In this document: positions 1-7,856 of the stretch, in pieces
Numbering within the stretch: the stretch's first letter is position 1
How the letters are laid out: each line of letters starts with the position of its first letter
Source: an uncultured Bacteroidia bacterium
GTDB taxonomy: Bacteria; Bacteroidota; Bacteroidia; Bacteroidales; CAJPTX01
Direction: 5' to 3'
DNA length: 64,000 nt
Assembly: GCA_947252645.1 (NCBI GenBank)
Contig: CAMXWF010000003.1
Span: forward strand, 62,001-126,000
Program-made: the position numbers and the translations under genes
The notes under the pieces: model-generated
Seen by the model: only the letters and a program-made list of their open reading frames with translations
Database searches by the model: none
What the model was told of the DNA's origin: nothing

Positions 1-2508
1 TTCAAGGAATACATCCTCGGGGTGCGGCCCGCCCCCTGGCCCCGCGCATGCGACGCACAGAAATGCCTACGCGTCTCCGGCAAGCAAAACGACCTCGAGG
101 AGGTAGGCCACGACACCTACCACCACACCATGTTCGAGATGCTGGGCAACTGGTCGTTCGGCAACTACTTCAAGCAAGAAGTCATAGGCTGGGCCTGGGA
201 GCTGCTCACCAAGGTCTATGGCATAGACCCCAGCAAGCTCTACGCCACCGTGTTTGAAGGCAGCACGCAGGACGGCATCCCGCGCGACCAAGAAGCCCTC
301 GAATACTGGAAGCAATACCTCCCGGAAGACCACATCCTGCTCGGCTCGCTCAAAGACAACTTCTGGGAAATGGGCGACACGGGCCCCTGCGGCCCCTGCT
401 CGGAAATCCACATCGACCTCCGTGACCCCCAAGCGCAAAAAAACATCCCCGGTGCCAGCCTGGTGAACAAAGACCACCCACGCGTCATCGAGATTTGGAA
501 CTTGGTGTTCATGCAATACAACCGTAAGGCCGATGGACACCTCGAACCGCTCCCCCTGCGCTGCGTGGACACCGGCATGGGCCTCGAACGGCTCTGCATG
601 GTGCTACAGGGCAAGGAGAGCAACTACGACACCGACATATTCCAAACGCTGATAGCCGACTTCGCCCGCCGCGCCGGGGTGCGCTACCATGAGCAGGAGA
701 GCACCGACGTGGCCCTACGCGTGGTGGCCGACCACCTGCGCGCCGTGGCCTTCGCCATTGCCGACGGACAGCTCCCCTCCAACAATAAAGCCGGCTACGT
801 CATCCGCCGCATCCTACGACGCGCCGTGCGCTATGGCTACTCCTTCCTGGGCTTTAGGGCGCCCTTCCTGTGCGACGGCGTGGGCCCCCTGATCGCCACC
901 ATGGGCAGCAACTACCCCGAGCTCCAAGCGCAGCAACGCCTCATAGAGAGCGTCATCCGCGAAGAGGAGGCCGCCTTCCTGCGCACTCTACAAGCTGGCC
1001 TCCAGCTACTCCAGGCCGAGCTGGCCCGCTGCCAACGCGAAGGACGTACACAACTCGAGGGCTCCGTGGCCTTCACCCTCTACGACACCTTTGGCTTCCC
1101 CCGCGACCTCACAGAGCTCATGCTGCGCGAAAAGGGCTTTACGCTCGATGCCGCCGGCTTTGAGCAGGGCATGGCCGAGCAAAAAGCCCGCTCGCGCCAA
1201 GCCGCCACCGTGGTCAGCGGCGACTGGGTGGAACTCCGCCCACAGAAGGACGGCACCGAGTTCGTGGGCTACGACCAGCTCGAAACCCCAGCGCACATCG
1301 TCCGCATGCGCACCGTCGAGCAGCACGGCACCAAGCAATATCAACTCGTACTCGACCGCTCCCCCTTCTACGCCGAGTCGGGCGGACAAGTGGGCGACAA
1401 GGGCTCCCTCACCTCGCCCAACGAGAAGCTCACCGTACTCGATACCCTCAAGGAAAATAACCAAGGCGTGCTGGTAGTCGACCACCTGCCCGAAAGCCCC
1501 ACGCAGGAATTCCAAGCCCAGGTGGACAGCGACCTTAGGGCGCGCACCGCCTGTCACCACACGGCCACCCACCTCCTCCACTACGCCCTACGCCAAGTGC
1601 TCGGGAGCCACGTAGAGCAAAAAGGATCCCTGGTGGAGCCCACGCACCTCCGCTTCGACTTCTCGCATTTCCAGAAAATGCAGCCCGAAGAGCTCCAGTG
1701 CGTAGAGCACATGGTCAATGCGCTGGTGCGCGCCGCGTACCCGCGGGAGGAGTTTCGCGATGTACCCATAGCCCAGGCCCGTCAGATGGGCGCCATGGCC
1801 CTGTTCGGAGAGAAATACGGCGACCATGTGCGCGTGCTGCGCTACGGGCCCTCCACCGAGTTCTGCGGGGGCACGCACGTGGCCAACACGGGCAACATCG
1901 GCTTCTTCAAAATTCTGAGCGAGGGCGCCATATCGGCCGGGGTGCGCCGCATTGAGGCCATTGCAGGCCGTGCGGCCGAGGAATGGATCAATCACACCGT
2001 GAGCAGCCTCGAGGCCATCGACACCCTCCTGCATGCCCAGGGCAAACCCCAGGCCGCCGTGGTGCGGCTCGCCGAGGAAAACCAAGCCCTACGTCGGGAG
2101 GCGGAGCAGCTGCGCGCTGCCCAACTGGCCCACCAGGCCGCTGCCCTCTACGCCGAGGGCCAGCAACTTCCCGAAGGCATCCTGGTGGTCAAGCGGCTCC
2201 AGCAGATGAACCCCGAGCAGGTGAAGGCCCTTGCCATGGCCATACGCAGCCAGGGCGAACGCGTGGCCACAGTGCTATGTAGCGACCACGATGGAAAGCC
2301 CACCATCGCCGTGGCCCTGAGCGACTCCCTCGTACAAGCACTCAAGCTCCACGCCGGGCAACTGGTGCGCGAGCTGGCCAAGCTCGTCCAGGGCGGCGGC
2401 GGCGGCCAACCAGGCTTTGCCCAGGCCGGAGGCAAAAACGCAGAGGGGCTGGAGGCTGTGGTGTCGCTAGCAGAAAAGACCCTCACAAGCAAGCTTTCAG
2501 GGAACTAA
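1..2508 (+). CDS. alaS: Alanine--tRNA ligase, 5' end cut by window edge
   Basis: Charges tRNA-Ala with alanine in the cytoplasm. The frame is open from base 1, so the first about 40 residues lie outside the window; an apparent GTG at 22 is internal, because the reading before and after it matches the class II catalytic core (QKCLR, GKQNDLEEVG, FEMLGNWSFGNYF). The editing domain shows the HxxxH zinc motif (HHTATHLLH, about residue 515 of the visible part) and the CGGTH motif (about residue 620). A coiled C-terminal C-Ala region with a Gly-rich stretch (GGGGGQPGFAQAGG) closes the protein, as is normal for AlaRS. The next gene, murF-alr, starts 4 bases after the stop, so the two are probably co-transcribed. 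Identity is certain; only the true start is missing. Confidence 0.97.
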   Translation, partial: FKEYILGVRPAPWPRACDAQKCLRVSGKQNDLEEVGHDTYHHTMFEMLGNWSFGNYFKQEVIGWAWELLTKVYGIDPSKLYATVFEGSTQDGIPRDQEALEYWKQYLPEDHILLGSLKDNFWEMGDTGPCGPCSEIHIDLRDPQAQKNIPGASLVNKDHPRVIEIWNLVFMQYNRKADGHLEPLPLRCVDTGMGLERLCMVLQGKESNYDTDIFQTLIADFARRAGVRYHEQESTDVALRVVADHLRAVAFAIADGQLPSNNKAGYVIRRILRRAVRYGYSFLGFRAPFLCDGVGPLIATMGSNYPELQAQQRLIESVIREEEAAFLRTLQAGLQLLQAELARCQREGRTQLEGSVAFTLYDTFGFPRDLTELMLREKGFTLDAAGFEQGMAEQKARSRQAATVVSGDWVELRPQKDGTEFVGYDQLETPAHIVRMRTVEQHGTKQYQLVLDRSPFYAESGGQVGDKGSLTSPNEKLTVLDTLKENNQGVLVVDHLPESPTQEFQAQVDSDLRARTACHHTATHLLHYALRQVLGSHVEQKGSLVEPTHLRFDFSHFQKMQPEELQCVEHMVNALVRAAYPREEFRDVPIAQARQMGAMALFGEKYGDHVRVLRYGPSTEFCGGTHVANTGNIGFFKILSEGAISAGVRRIEAIAGRAAEEWINHTVSSLEAIDTLLHAQGKPQAAVVRLAEENQALRREAEQLRAAQLAHQAAALYAEGQQLPEGILVVKRLQQMNPEQVKALAMAIRSQGERVATVLCSDHDGKPTIAVALSDSLVQALKLHAGQLVRELAKLVQGGGGGQPGFAQAGGKNAEGLEAVVSLAEKTLTSKLSGN

Positions 2509-2512
2509 TGGC

Positions 2513-4981
2513 ATGGTGAACTATAGCGTACAAGAGCTCGAGTGGGCGCTTGGGGCGGAGCACGTAGGGGCCGGGGAGGGCGTAGTGCGCCGGGTCTCCA
2601 TCGATAGTCGCGGTATCCAGCGGGGCGACGATGTGCTCTTCTTCGCCCTCAAGGGTCCCCACCACGACGGGCACGACTTCGTGAAAGAGGCCTACCTACA
2701 GGGCGGCATGCGCCACTTCGTGGTGTCGGAAAACCGCCCAGAATACAATAAGCTGCCCCTAGCCTGCTTCTTCATAGTCGACGATACGCTCAAGGCCCTG
2801 CAGCACCTAGCCCGCTACCACCGCCAGCGCTTCGAGCTACCCGTGGTGGGCATTACGGGCAGCAACGGGAAAACGGTCGTCAAGGAATGGCTCTACGAGG
2901 TCCTACAGCCCTACCTACGCGTACACCACAGCCCCAAGAGCTACAATTCGCAGGTGGGGGTCGCCCTCAGCCTCCTCGGCCTGACCCCCAACTACACGCT
3001 GGGGCTCTATGAGGCCGGCATCTCCAAGCACGGGGAGATGGCCGCCCTCGCGCAGATGATCCAGCCCACCGTGGGGATATTCACCCACCTGGGCTCCGCG
3101 CACCAAGAGGGCTTTGCCGACATGCAGAGCAAATGCCTAGAGAAGCTGGAGCTCTTCCGCACCGCGCAAAAGGTGGTGCTCAGTCGCGATGAGGAACAGG
3201 CCTACGATTTGGCGCAGCAGGCCTTGGTGGCCAAGGGGGTAGAGCTCATCACGTGGTCCATAAAGGGCCTGCCGGCCACCATGCCCGTCTCCCTCGGGGC
3301 CAGCACCCCAGAGGGCGTACCCTTCCACGCAGAATACCACGGCAAGAGTCTAGAGGGCTTCCTACCCTTTGGCGACCAGGCCTCCATCTCCAACGCGCTG
3401 CACGTGCTACTCAGTAGCCTGGTACTGGGGCTGACGGCCGAGCAAGCCGTGAAAGGGCTACGGGGACTACGAGCCATGCCCATGCGCCTGGCACGCCGCG
3501 AGGGCAGCAATGGCTTTCCCCTGATCAACGACAGCTATAGCTGCGACCTCGATTCCCTCCGGGTGGCGCTGCAATTCCTCCACCAGCAGGCCGGGGAGGC
3601 CCCCGGGGCCGTGATATTGTCCGACATCCGCCAGAGCGGCCTACCCGCCGAGGTGCTCTACGCCCAAGTGGCGCAGCTGGTGGCGCAAAGCGGGGCCGAT
3701 CGCTTCGTAGGCGTGGGTAGCGACATGATGGCCCACCAACACCTCTTCCCAGGAGGGTACTTTTTTGCTACCACCGAGCAACTGCTGGCCCACTGGGATC
3801 CCCAAATCGTGGCCGGCCACGCCACGCTGGTCAAAGGCAGCCGGGAGTTCGGCTTCGAGCGCGTGTGCGCCATGCTCGAGCAGCAGCGCCACCGCACGCA
3901 GATGGAAATTAGCCTCAGTGCCCTCGGCAACAACCTGCACTACTTTGAGGGGCTCCTACGCCCAGGGGTCAAGCTCCTAGTGCTGGTGAAAGCCTTTGCC
4001 TACGGCAACGGATGCGAGGAGCTGGGGCAGTTCCTACAATACCACCATGTAGACTATCTCGGCGTAGCCTTTGCCGACGAGGGGGTGCGCCTAAGGCACG
4101 CAGGCGTACACCTGCCCATCTTGGTGCTCGACCCCGCCCCCGATGCCTTCCCCACCCTCCTACAGCACCAGCTCGAGCCCGAAATAGCCACCCTATCCAT
4201 GCTACGCGGCTACGCAGCAGCAGCTCAAGCCCAGGCCACTGGACGCGTGCCTATCCACATCAAGCTCGACACGGGCATGCACCGGGTGGGCTTCCAGAGG
4301 GACGAGCTCAACGACCTACTCACTGCGCTTAAGCAGCTGCCCCAGATAGAGGTGCGCGGCATTATGACGCACCTGGCGGCCGCCGACGAGCGCACCGAAG
4401 ATGCCTTCACCCACCAGCAGCTGGTCCTATTTGCCCAGATGGCCCAGCGGATCGACGAGGCCCTGGGCTACCATCCCCTCTGGCACGCGCTCAACTCGGC
4501 CGGGATTGAGCGCTTCCCCGAGGCCATGTACGACATGGTGCGCCTGGGAATCGGCCTACACGGACTATCCGCAGTGGGTGCCCCAACTTTGCAGCCAGTG
4601 GCCTCCCTGGTGACCTACGTGATGCAGGTCAAGCACCTCCACCCCGGCGACACGGTGGGCTACGGAAGAAAGGGTAAGGTCCTCCACGATATGACCATCG
4701 CCACCATACCCATAGGCTACGCCGACGGCTTCTTGCGCCGACTGGGCAATGGCGTAGGCAAGGTGGGGATTCGGGGCCATCTGGCGCCCGTGTTCGGCAA
4801 TGTCTGCATGGACACCTGCATGGTCAACGTAACGGGCCTCGGCGTCCAAGAGGGCGATGCCGTAACCATCTTCGGCACCAGCCCCACGCTCGAGGAGGTC
4901 GCCAGATACCATGGCACCATCCCCTACGAAGTCCTCAGCACCATCTCCCCCCGCGTGGCGAGGATCTACTACGAGGACTAA
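2513..4981 (+). CDS. murF-alr: Bifunctional MurF / alanine racemase
   Basis: Fusion of UDP-MurNAc-tripeptide:D-Ala-D-Ala ligase (residues about 1-455) with PLP-dependent alanine racemase (about 460-822). The Mur ligase half has the ATP-binding loop GITGSNGKT (about residue 118) and the substrate loops of the family. The racemase half starts with RTQMEISLSAL, carries the PLP lysine in LVLVKAFAYGNG and the GYGRKG segment containing the catalytic tyrosine. Such MurF-Alr fusions are known in Bacteroidota and couple D-alanine supply to the ligase that uses D-Ala-D-Ala. It starts 4 bases after alaS, which groups two alanine-consuming steps in one transcript. ATG at 2513 is taken as the start because the Mur N-terminal domain follows at once. 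The length (822 aa) fits the fusion. Confidence 0.95.
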   Translation: MVNYSVQELEWALGAEHVGAGEGVVRRVSIDSRGIQRGDDVLFFALKGPHHDGHDFVKEAYLQGGMRHFVVSENRPEYNKLPLACFFIVDDTLKALQHLARYHRQRFELPVVGITGSNGKTVVKEWLYEVLQPYLRVHHSPKSYNSQVGVALSLLGLTPNYTLGLYEAGISKHGEMAALAQMIQPTVGIFTHLGSAHQEGFADMQSKCLEKLELFRTAQKVVLSRDEEQAYDLAQQALVAKGVELITWSIKGLPATMPVSLGASTPEGVPFHAEYHGKSLEGFLPFGDQASISNALHVLLSSLVLGLTAEQAVKGLRGLRAMPMRLARREGSNGFPLINDSYSCDLDSLRVALQFLHQQAGEAPGAVILSDIRQSGLPAEVLYAQVAQLVAQSGADRFVGVGSDMMAHQHLFPGGYFFATTEQLLAHWDPQIVAGHATLVKGSREFGFERVCAMLEQQRHRTQMEISLSALGNNLHYFEGLLRPGVKLLVLVKAFAYGNGCEELGQFLQYHHVDYLGVAFADEGVRLRHAGVHLPILVLDPAPDAFPTLLQHQLEPEIATLSMLRGYAAAAQAQATGRVPIHIKLDTGMHRVGFQRDELNDLLTALKQLPQIEVRGIMTHLAAADERTEDAFTHQQLVLFAQMAQRIDEALGYHPLWHALNSAGIERFPEAMYDMVRLGIGLHGLSAVGAPTLQPVASLVTYVMQVKHLHPGDTVGYGRKGKVLHDMTIATIPIGYADGFLRRLGNGVGKVGIRGHLAPVFGNVCMDTCMVNVTGLGVQEGDAVTIFGTSPTLEEVARYHGTIPYEVLSTISPRVARIYYED

Positions 4982-5150
4982 CGTCCACCACGGTGCCCCC
5001 ACAACACGAGGCGCAAGACCCCCTGGTGGCATCCTATCGCCCGCAACAGGATGCCACCACAGGTGCCCTCGCCTGGGCCAGCAGGTGGAGCGTGGTCTCA
5101 ACGCAGCTCCCCACAGGCATCGCCGCCAGCTGTGGGCGAAATCATGGAAT

Positions 5151-5229
5151 CAACTCCGCACCATGTTCGCTACGGCTCCGCTAAAATATCGAAAAAGAGC
5201 GGCGTTGGTACGGCCATGGTACGGCGTTG
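5151..5229. repeat. Palindromic intergenic element, copy 1
   Basis: Two 15-base arms, CAACTCCGCACCATG (5151-5165) and CATGGTACGGCGTTG (5215-5229), are inverted copies with 13 of 15 positions paired. An inner stem is offered by CTCCGCT (5176) and AGCGGCG (5198). Words from this element (CTCCGCTAAAA and GCGGCGTTGGTACGG) recur in a second palindrome at 35980-36026, so this is a dispersed element rather than a chance hairpin. It lies in the 385-base gap between the convergent murF-alr and luxS genes. I see no gene, tRNA or other signal in the rest of 4982-5366. Confidence 0.6.
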
Positions 5230-5366
5230 ATGTGGTGCAAGATTCCAGAAAATGGGGGGCATTGAGGGGCTTGGGCCACTGCGCAACAGCAGGGGAAGAC
5301 ATCTCCAGCTAGAGGTAGCGCAGGCGGCTGGGGACGCACAACGGGAGGGCCACTCAAGCCACGGGG

Positions 5367-5846
5367 CTACTGGGGGTACTGCATGCGGTCGGGGGCGATG
5401 TGATCAAGCACCTCGTTGAGGAACTTGGTGGCCTCGGCCCGCGCGCCGTTGAGGTCGTGCAGGTGGGCGTTACCGCAGTCGCGCGTGGTGGCCCCTGGCA
5501 CGGGGCCCTGGAAGGTGGCGATGAATCTGAAGGTGGCTCGCAGGAGGTCAAGTATGTCGCTAGGCTCTAGGTCGCCCTCCAGCAAGAGATAGCAGCCCGT
5601 CAAACACCCCATGGGCCCCCAGTAGATGATGCGGTTTTTCCACTGCGGGTCGTTGCGTAGATAGGTGGCGGCCAGATGCTCTATGGAGTGCATGGCAGCC
5701 TGATCCATGACGGGCTCGCGGTTGGGCGCCTTCATGCGGATGTCGAAAGTGGTAATGGTGGCGCTGCCTACCTGGTCCTTGCGGGAAACGTAGACTCCAC
5801 GCTTGAGGAGCAGATGGTTGATTTGGAAGCTGGGTATTTTCTCCAT
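5367..5846 (-). CDS. luxS: S-ribosylhomocysteine lyase (AI-2 synthase)
   Basis: Cleaves S-ribosylhomocysteine to homocysteine and DPD, the precursor of autoinducer-2, in the activated methyl cycle. The 159-residue protein shows the metal site HSIEH (His53, His57) with Cys124 in the CGNAHLH segment, and the catalytic cysteine in PMGCLTGC (Cys81). The length matches the family. The start is the ATG at 5846 (MEKIPSF); the frame runs open further upstream to about 6026, but that stretch overlaps the preceding gene in another frame and has no LuxS character. It follows the nucleosidase gene by 19 bases, so both enzymes that convert S-adenosylhomocysteine to homocysteine come from one transcript. 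Confidence 0.96.
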   Translation of the reverse strand: MEKIPSFQINHLLLKRGVYVSRKDQVGSATITTFDIRMKAPNREPVMDQAAMHSIEHLAATYLRNDPQWKNRIIYWGPMGCLTGCYLLLEGDLEPSDILDLLRATFRFIATFQGPVPGATTRDCGNAHLHDLNGARAEATKFLNEVLDHIAPDRMQYPQ

Positions 5847-5865
5847 GGCCAAAAGCTTGGGGGTA

Positions 5866-6573
5866 CTATTGAGGCTGCGAAAGATCGAGCTGGTCAGGCA
5901 ATGCTTTGACGGCAGCCATGAGGGCATCAAAGCTTGAGGCGGCCTGCTCTTTCCAGAAGAGGTCGTATTGCCCCTGGTGGTTGTCGGGCGTAATGGGCGT
6001 ATCGCTAATAGCGCGCAGGGCCGCAAAGGGCGTGGCAGTAATCCAAGCCGCTTGGGCTACGGCAGCACTCTCCATATCCACGGCGAGGGCCTCGGGGAAA
6101 TGGGCTATGATGGCCTTCAGATGGTCTTCTTGGGGCACGAAGTACTCCCCGCAGGCTATCAGGCCTGGCTGGACACACAGACTGTCCGCTAGGGCCTGCG
6201 AGAGCTTGACGTGGCACGCAAAGATAGGCGGGCAGCCCTGTATTTGCCCATACTGGTTTGGTTCACCGCACCACACGTCATGGTAGGCACAGGCCGAGGC
6301 CACGACGGGATCCGTGGGCTTCAGCTGGCGAGATAGGGCCCCAGAACAGCCAATGCTCAGCAAGCAGTCCACTGCGGCATGCTGCAAAAGGGCCGCCGCG
6401 CCGAGCGCCGCGTGCACCTTCCCTATGCCCGCCAGCACCATGGCCACCTGATGGATGCCCAAGGTGCCCCAGGCGTAGTAGAAGGGCCCGTACTCCCGCT
6501 GCTGGGGCCCTGCGAGCGATGCCAGCAGCAAGTCGAATTCCCTGGGCATGGCGGTGACGATACCGATCTTCAT
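5866..6573 (-). CDS. mtnN: 5'-methylthioadenosine/S-adenosylhomocysteine nucleosidase
   Basis: Removes adenine from methylthioadenosine and S-adenosylhomocysteine, giving the substrate of LuxS. The protein (235 aa) begins MKIGIVTAMPREFDLLLASL, typical of the MTAN/PNP-UDP phosphorylase fold, and has GIGKVHAALGAA, SIGCSGAL, the VDMESAAVAQAAW segment with the ribose-binding Met-Glu, and the AISDTP segment with the catalytic Asp. The ATG at 6573 is preferred over upstream starts in the open frame because family similarity begins exactly there and a promoter-like box lies 43 bases upstream. First gene of a pfs-luxS operon, an arrangement also known in Porphyromonas. Confidence 0.95.
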   Translation of the reverse strand: MKIGIVTAMPREFDLLLASLAGPQQREYGPFYYAWGTLGIHQVAMVLAGIGKVHAALGAAALLQHAAVDCLLSIGCSGALSRQLKPTDPVVASACAYHDVWCGEPNQYGQIQGCPPIFACHVKLSQALADSLCVQPGLIACGEYFVPQEDHLKAIIAHFPEALAVDMESAAVAQAAWITATPFAALRAISDTPITPDNHQGQYDLFWKEQAASSFDALMAAVKALPDQLDLSQPQ

Positions 6574-6615
6574 GGTGCTGTCCTCTCTTGGCGATGGGGC
6601 CACGTTCAGAATAGG

Positions 6616-6623
6616 CAAAGGTA
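6616..6623 (-). promoter_or_regulatory. -7 promoter box of mtnN-luxS
   Basis: Reads TACCTTTG on the minus strand, a perfect match to the Bacteroidota sigma-ABfr -7 consensus TAnnTTTG. It sits about 43 bases before the mtnN ATG. No clear TTTG -33 box is visible at the expected distance. Confidence 0.6.
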
Positions 6624-6734
6624 CTCTTTTCGGCGTAGTCCTGCGGCCGCCTGGGGCGTGCGTTTCTGCGTACGCAGGGAGGCGTAGCCCCAGAGCTTTT
6701 CCCCAGGGGGGTAGTCGCATTCAAGGGCTATGGG

Positions 6735-6778
6735 AACAGAAAGCCCCTTGGAGGCAACCAATGGGGCCTCCAAGGGGC
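6735..6778 (-). terminator. Rho-independent terminator after the cbiK-like gene
   Basis: The arms GCCCCTTGGAGGC (6743-6755) and GCCTCCAAGGGGC (6766-6778) form a perfect 13-bp stem around a 10-base loop. On the minus strand it is followed by TTTCTGTT, fitting an intrinsic terminator about 20 bases past the stop codon of the cbiK-like gene. Confidence 0.8.
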
Positions 6779-6797
6779 GTGTGGGGTAGTAGGTAGG

Positions 6798-7832
6798 CTA
6801 TTCCTCCTTCTCGGGGTACATGGGGTCGGCCGCTAGAGCCTTCTCCATGTGGCTAATCCAGACGTTGACGATGGGCGGGTAGTCGGCCAAGCCCATGATG
6901 GTGCAGTCGTTGAGAGTGCAGGTAAAGCCTGAGGCACCCAAGACTTGGCGCCAGCTGCCCTCCTCGGGTTCTGTGGGGTTGGTCCCGCCCTTCATGTCGT
7001 TGTTGGCGTGGTCGCCCGCGATGGACATGAGCGGGTGGAGCATGACGTTGCCCGAGGTCTTGCCGGCCGCCTTGATGCGCTTAACCACGTCGTTCACGAG
7101 GTTGCCCTTCATGTCGACGGTGCCCACGAAGTAGTTCGGGTTGAGGGCCTGGAGCTTCTTTTCCATCATGGTGTAGCGGGAGTTGCCGTTTTGGTAGTCG
7201 TAGCCGTCGGGGTTGCCGTGGCCCATGAAGCAGACGACATTAGAGGTCACTTTGTCGCCATAGACCTTGTGGAGGGCGTCGGCTACGGTTTGGCAGTCGG
7301 ACTCCTCCTCCAGTAGGGGCCCAGCAAGGTAGACGGTGACCTCGCCGAATTTCGGATGGTCGCCGCTATTGTGGAAATCTTTCACCTTGCCCTTGAGGCG
7401 CAGGTACTCCTCGCCGGGGATCACGTGGAGGGACTGGACGGCGATGTCTTTATAGCCAGCCAGCCCGAGAGCCTCTAGGTAGAATTCCGGGGCGTAGTAG
7501 TACTTATTGACCTTCTTGATGCAGCGGGTCATGCAGATCTCGGAGGTGAAGGAAAAATAGACATCGCGGTCTTTGAACTTATCCGCGAAGGCCTTCTTGA
7601 TGTTGGCGAAGGTTTTCTGTGGGGCCTCCCAGGTGCTGCCGAAGGAGACGAGGAGGAGGGCCTTGTCGTGCTTTTTGACGTTTTTGACCTCGTCGGTAAC
7701 GGCCTTCATTTTCTGGTCGTGGTTCGACAGGGCGATCTGCGCTGGATCGTTTTGATTCTTCTTACAAGCGGTGAGGTTGAAGGCTAGCAGCGCCACCAGA
7801 AGGAGTGGCAGAAGACACATCAAACGTTTCAT
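6798..7832 (-). CDS. CbiK-family (sirohydrochlorin cobaltochelatase-like) lipoprotein
   Basis: Belongs to the anaerobic cobaltochelatase CbiK family, whose cytoplasmic members insert cobalt into sirohydrochlorin. This one is exported: a hydrophobic signal ends in the lipobox LTAC, giving lipid-modified Cys23. The chelatase core is retained: KALLLVSFGSTWE near the N-terminus, FMGHGNPDG (His near residue 204) and AGDHANNDM (His near residue 274), the two histidine regions that bind metal in CbiK. It follows the TonB receptor by 24 bases under a cobalamin riboswitch. The same pairing is described in P. gingivalis as IhtA/IhtB, where the CbiK-like lipoprotein is proposed to bind haem. Whether this protein inserts cobalt, removes metal or only binds a tetrapyrrole cannot be decided from sequence; the riboswitch favours a corrinoid-related role. 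Confidence 0.88.
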   Translation of the reverse strand: MKRLMCLLPLLLVALLAFNLTACKKNQNDPAQIALSNHDQKMKAVTDEVKNVKKHDKALLLVSFGSTWEAPQKTFANIKKAFADKFKDRDVYFSFTSEICMTRCIKKVNKYYYAPEFYLEALGLAGYKDIAVQSLHVIPGEEYLRLKGKVKDFHNSGDHPKFGEVTVYLAGPLLEEESDCQTVADALHKVYGDKVTSNVVCFMGHGNPDGYDYQNGNSRYTMMEKKLQALNPNYFVGTVDMKGNLVNDVVKRIKAAGKTSGNVMLHPLMSIAGDHANNDMKGGTNPTEPEEGSWRQVLGASGFTCTLNDCTIMGLADYPPIVNVWISHMEKALAADPMYPEKEE

Positions 7833-7856
7833 AGCAATATGGATTAAATGGTTACA

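Noticed and set aside
5367..6026. Longer luxS reading frame starting at 6026
   Set aside because: The extra 60 residues overlap mtnN in another frame and show no LuxS similarity; the ATG at 5846 fits the family.
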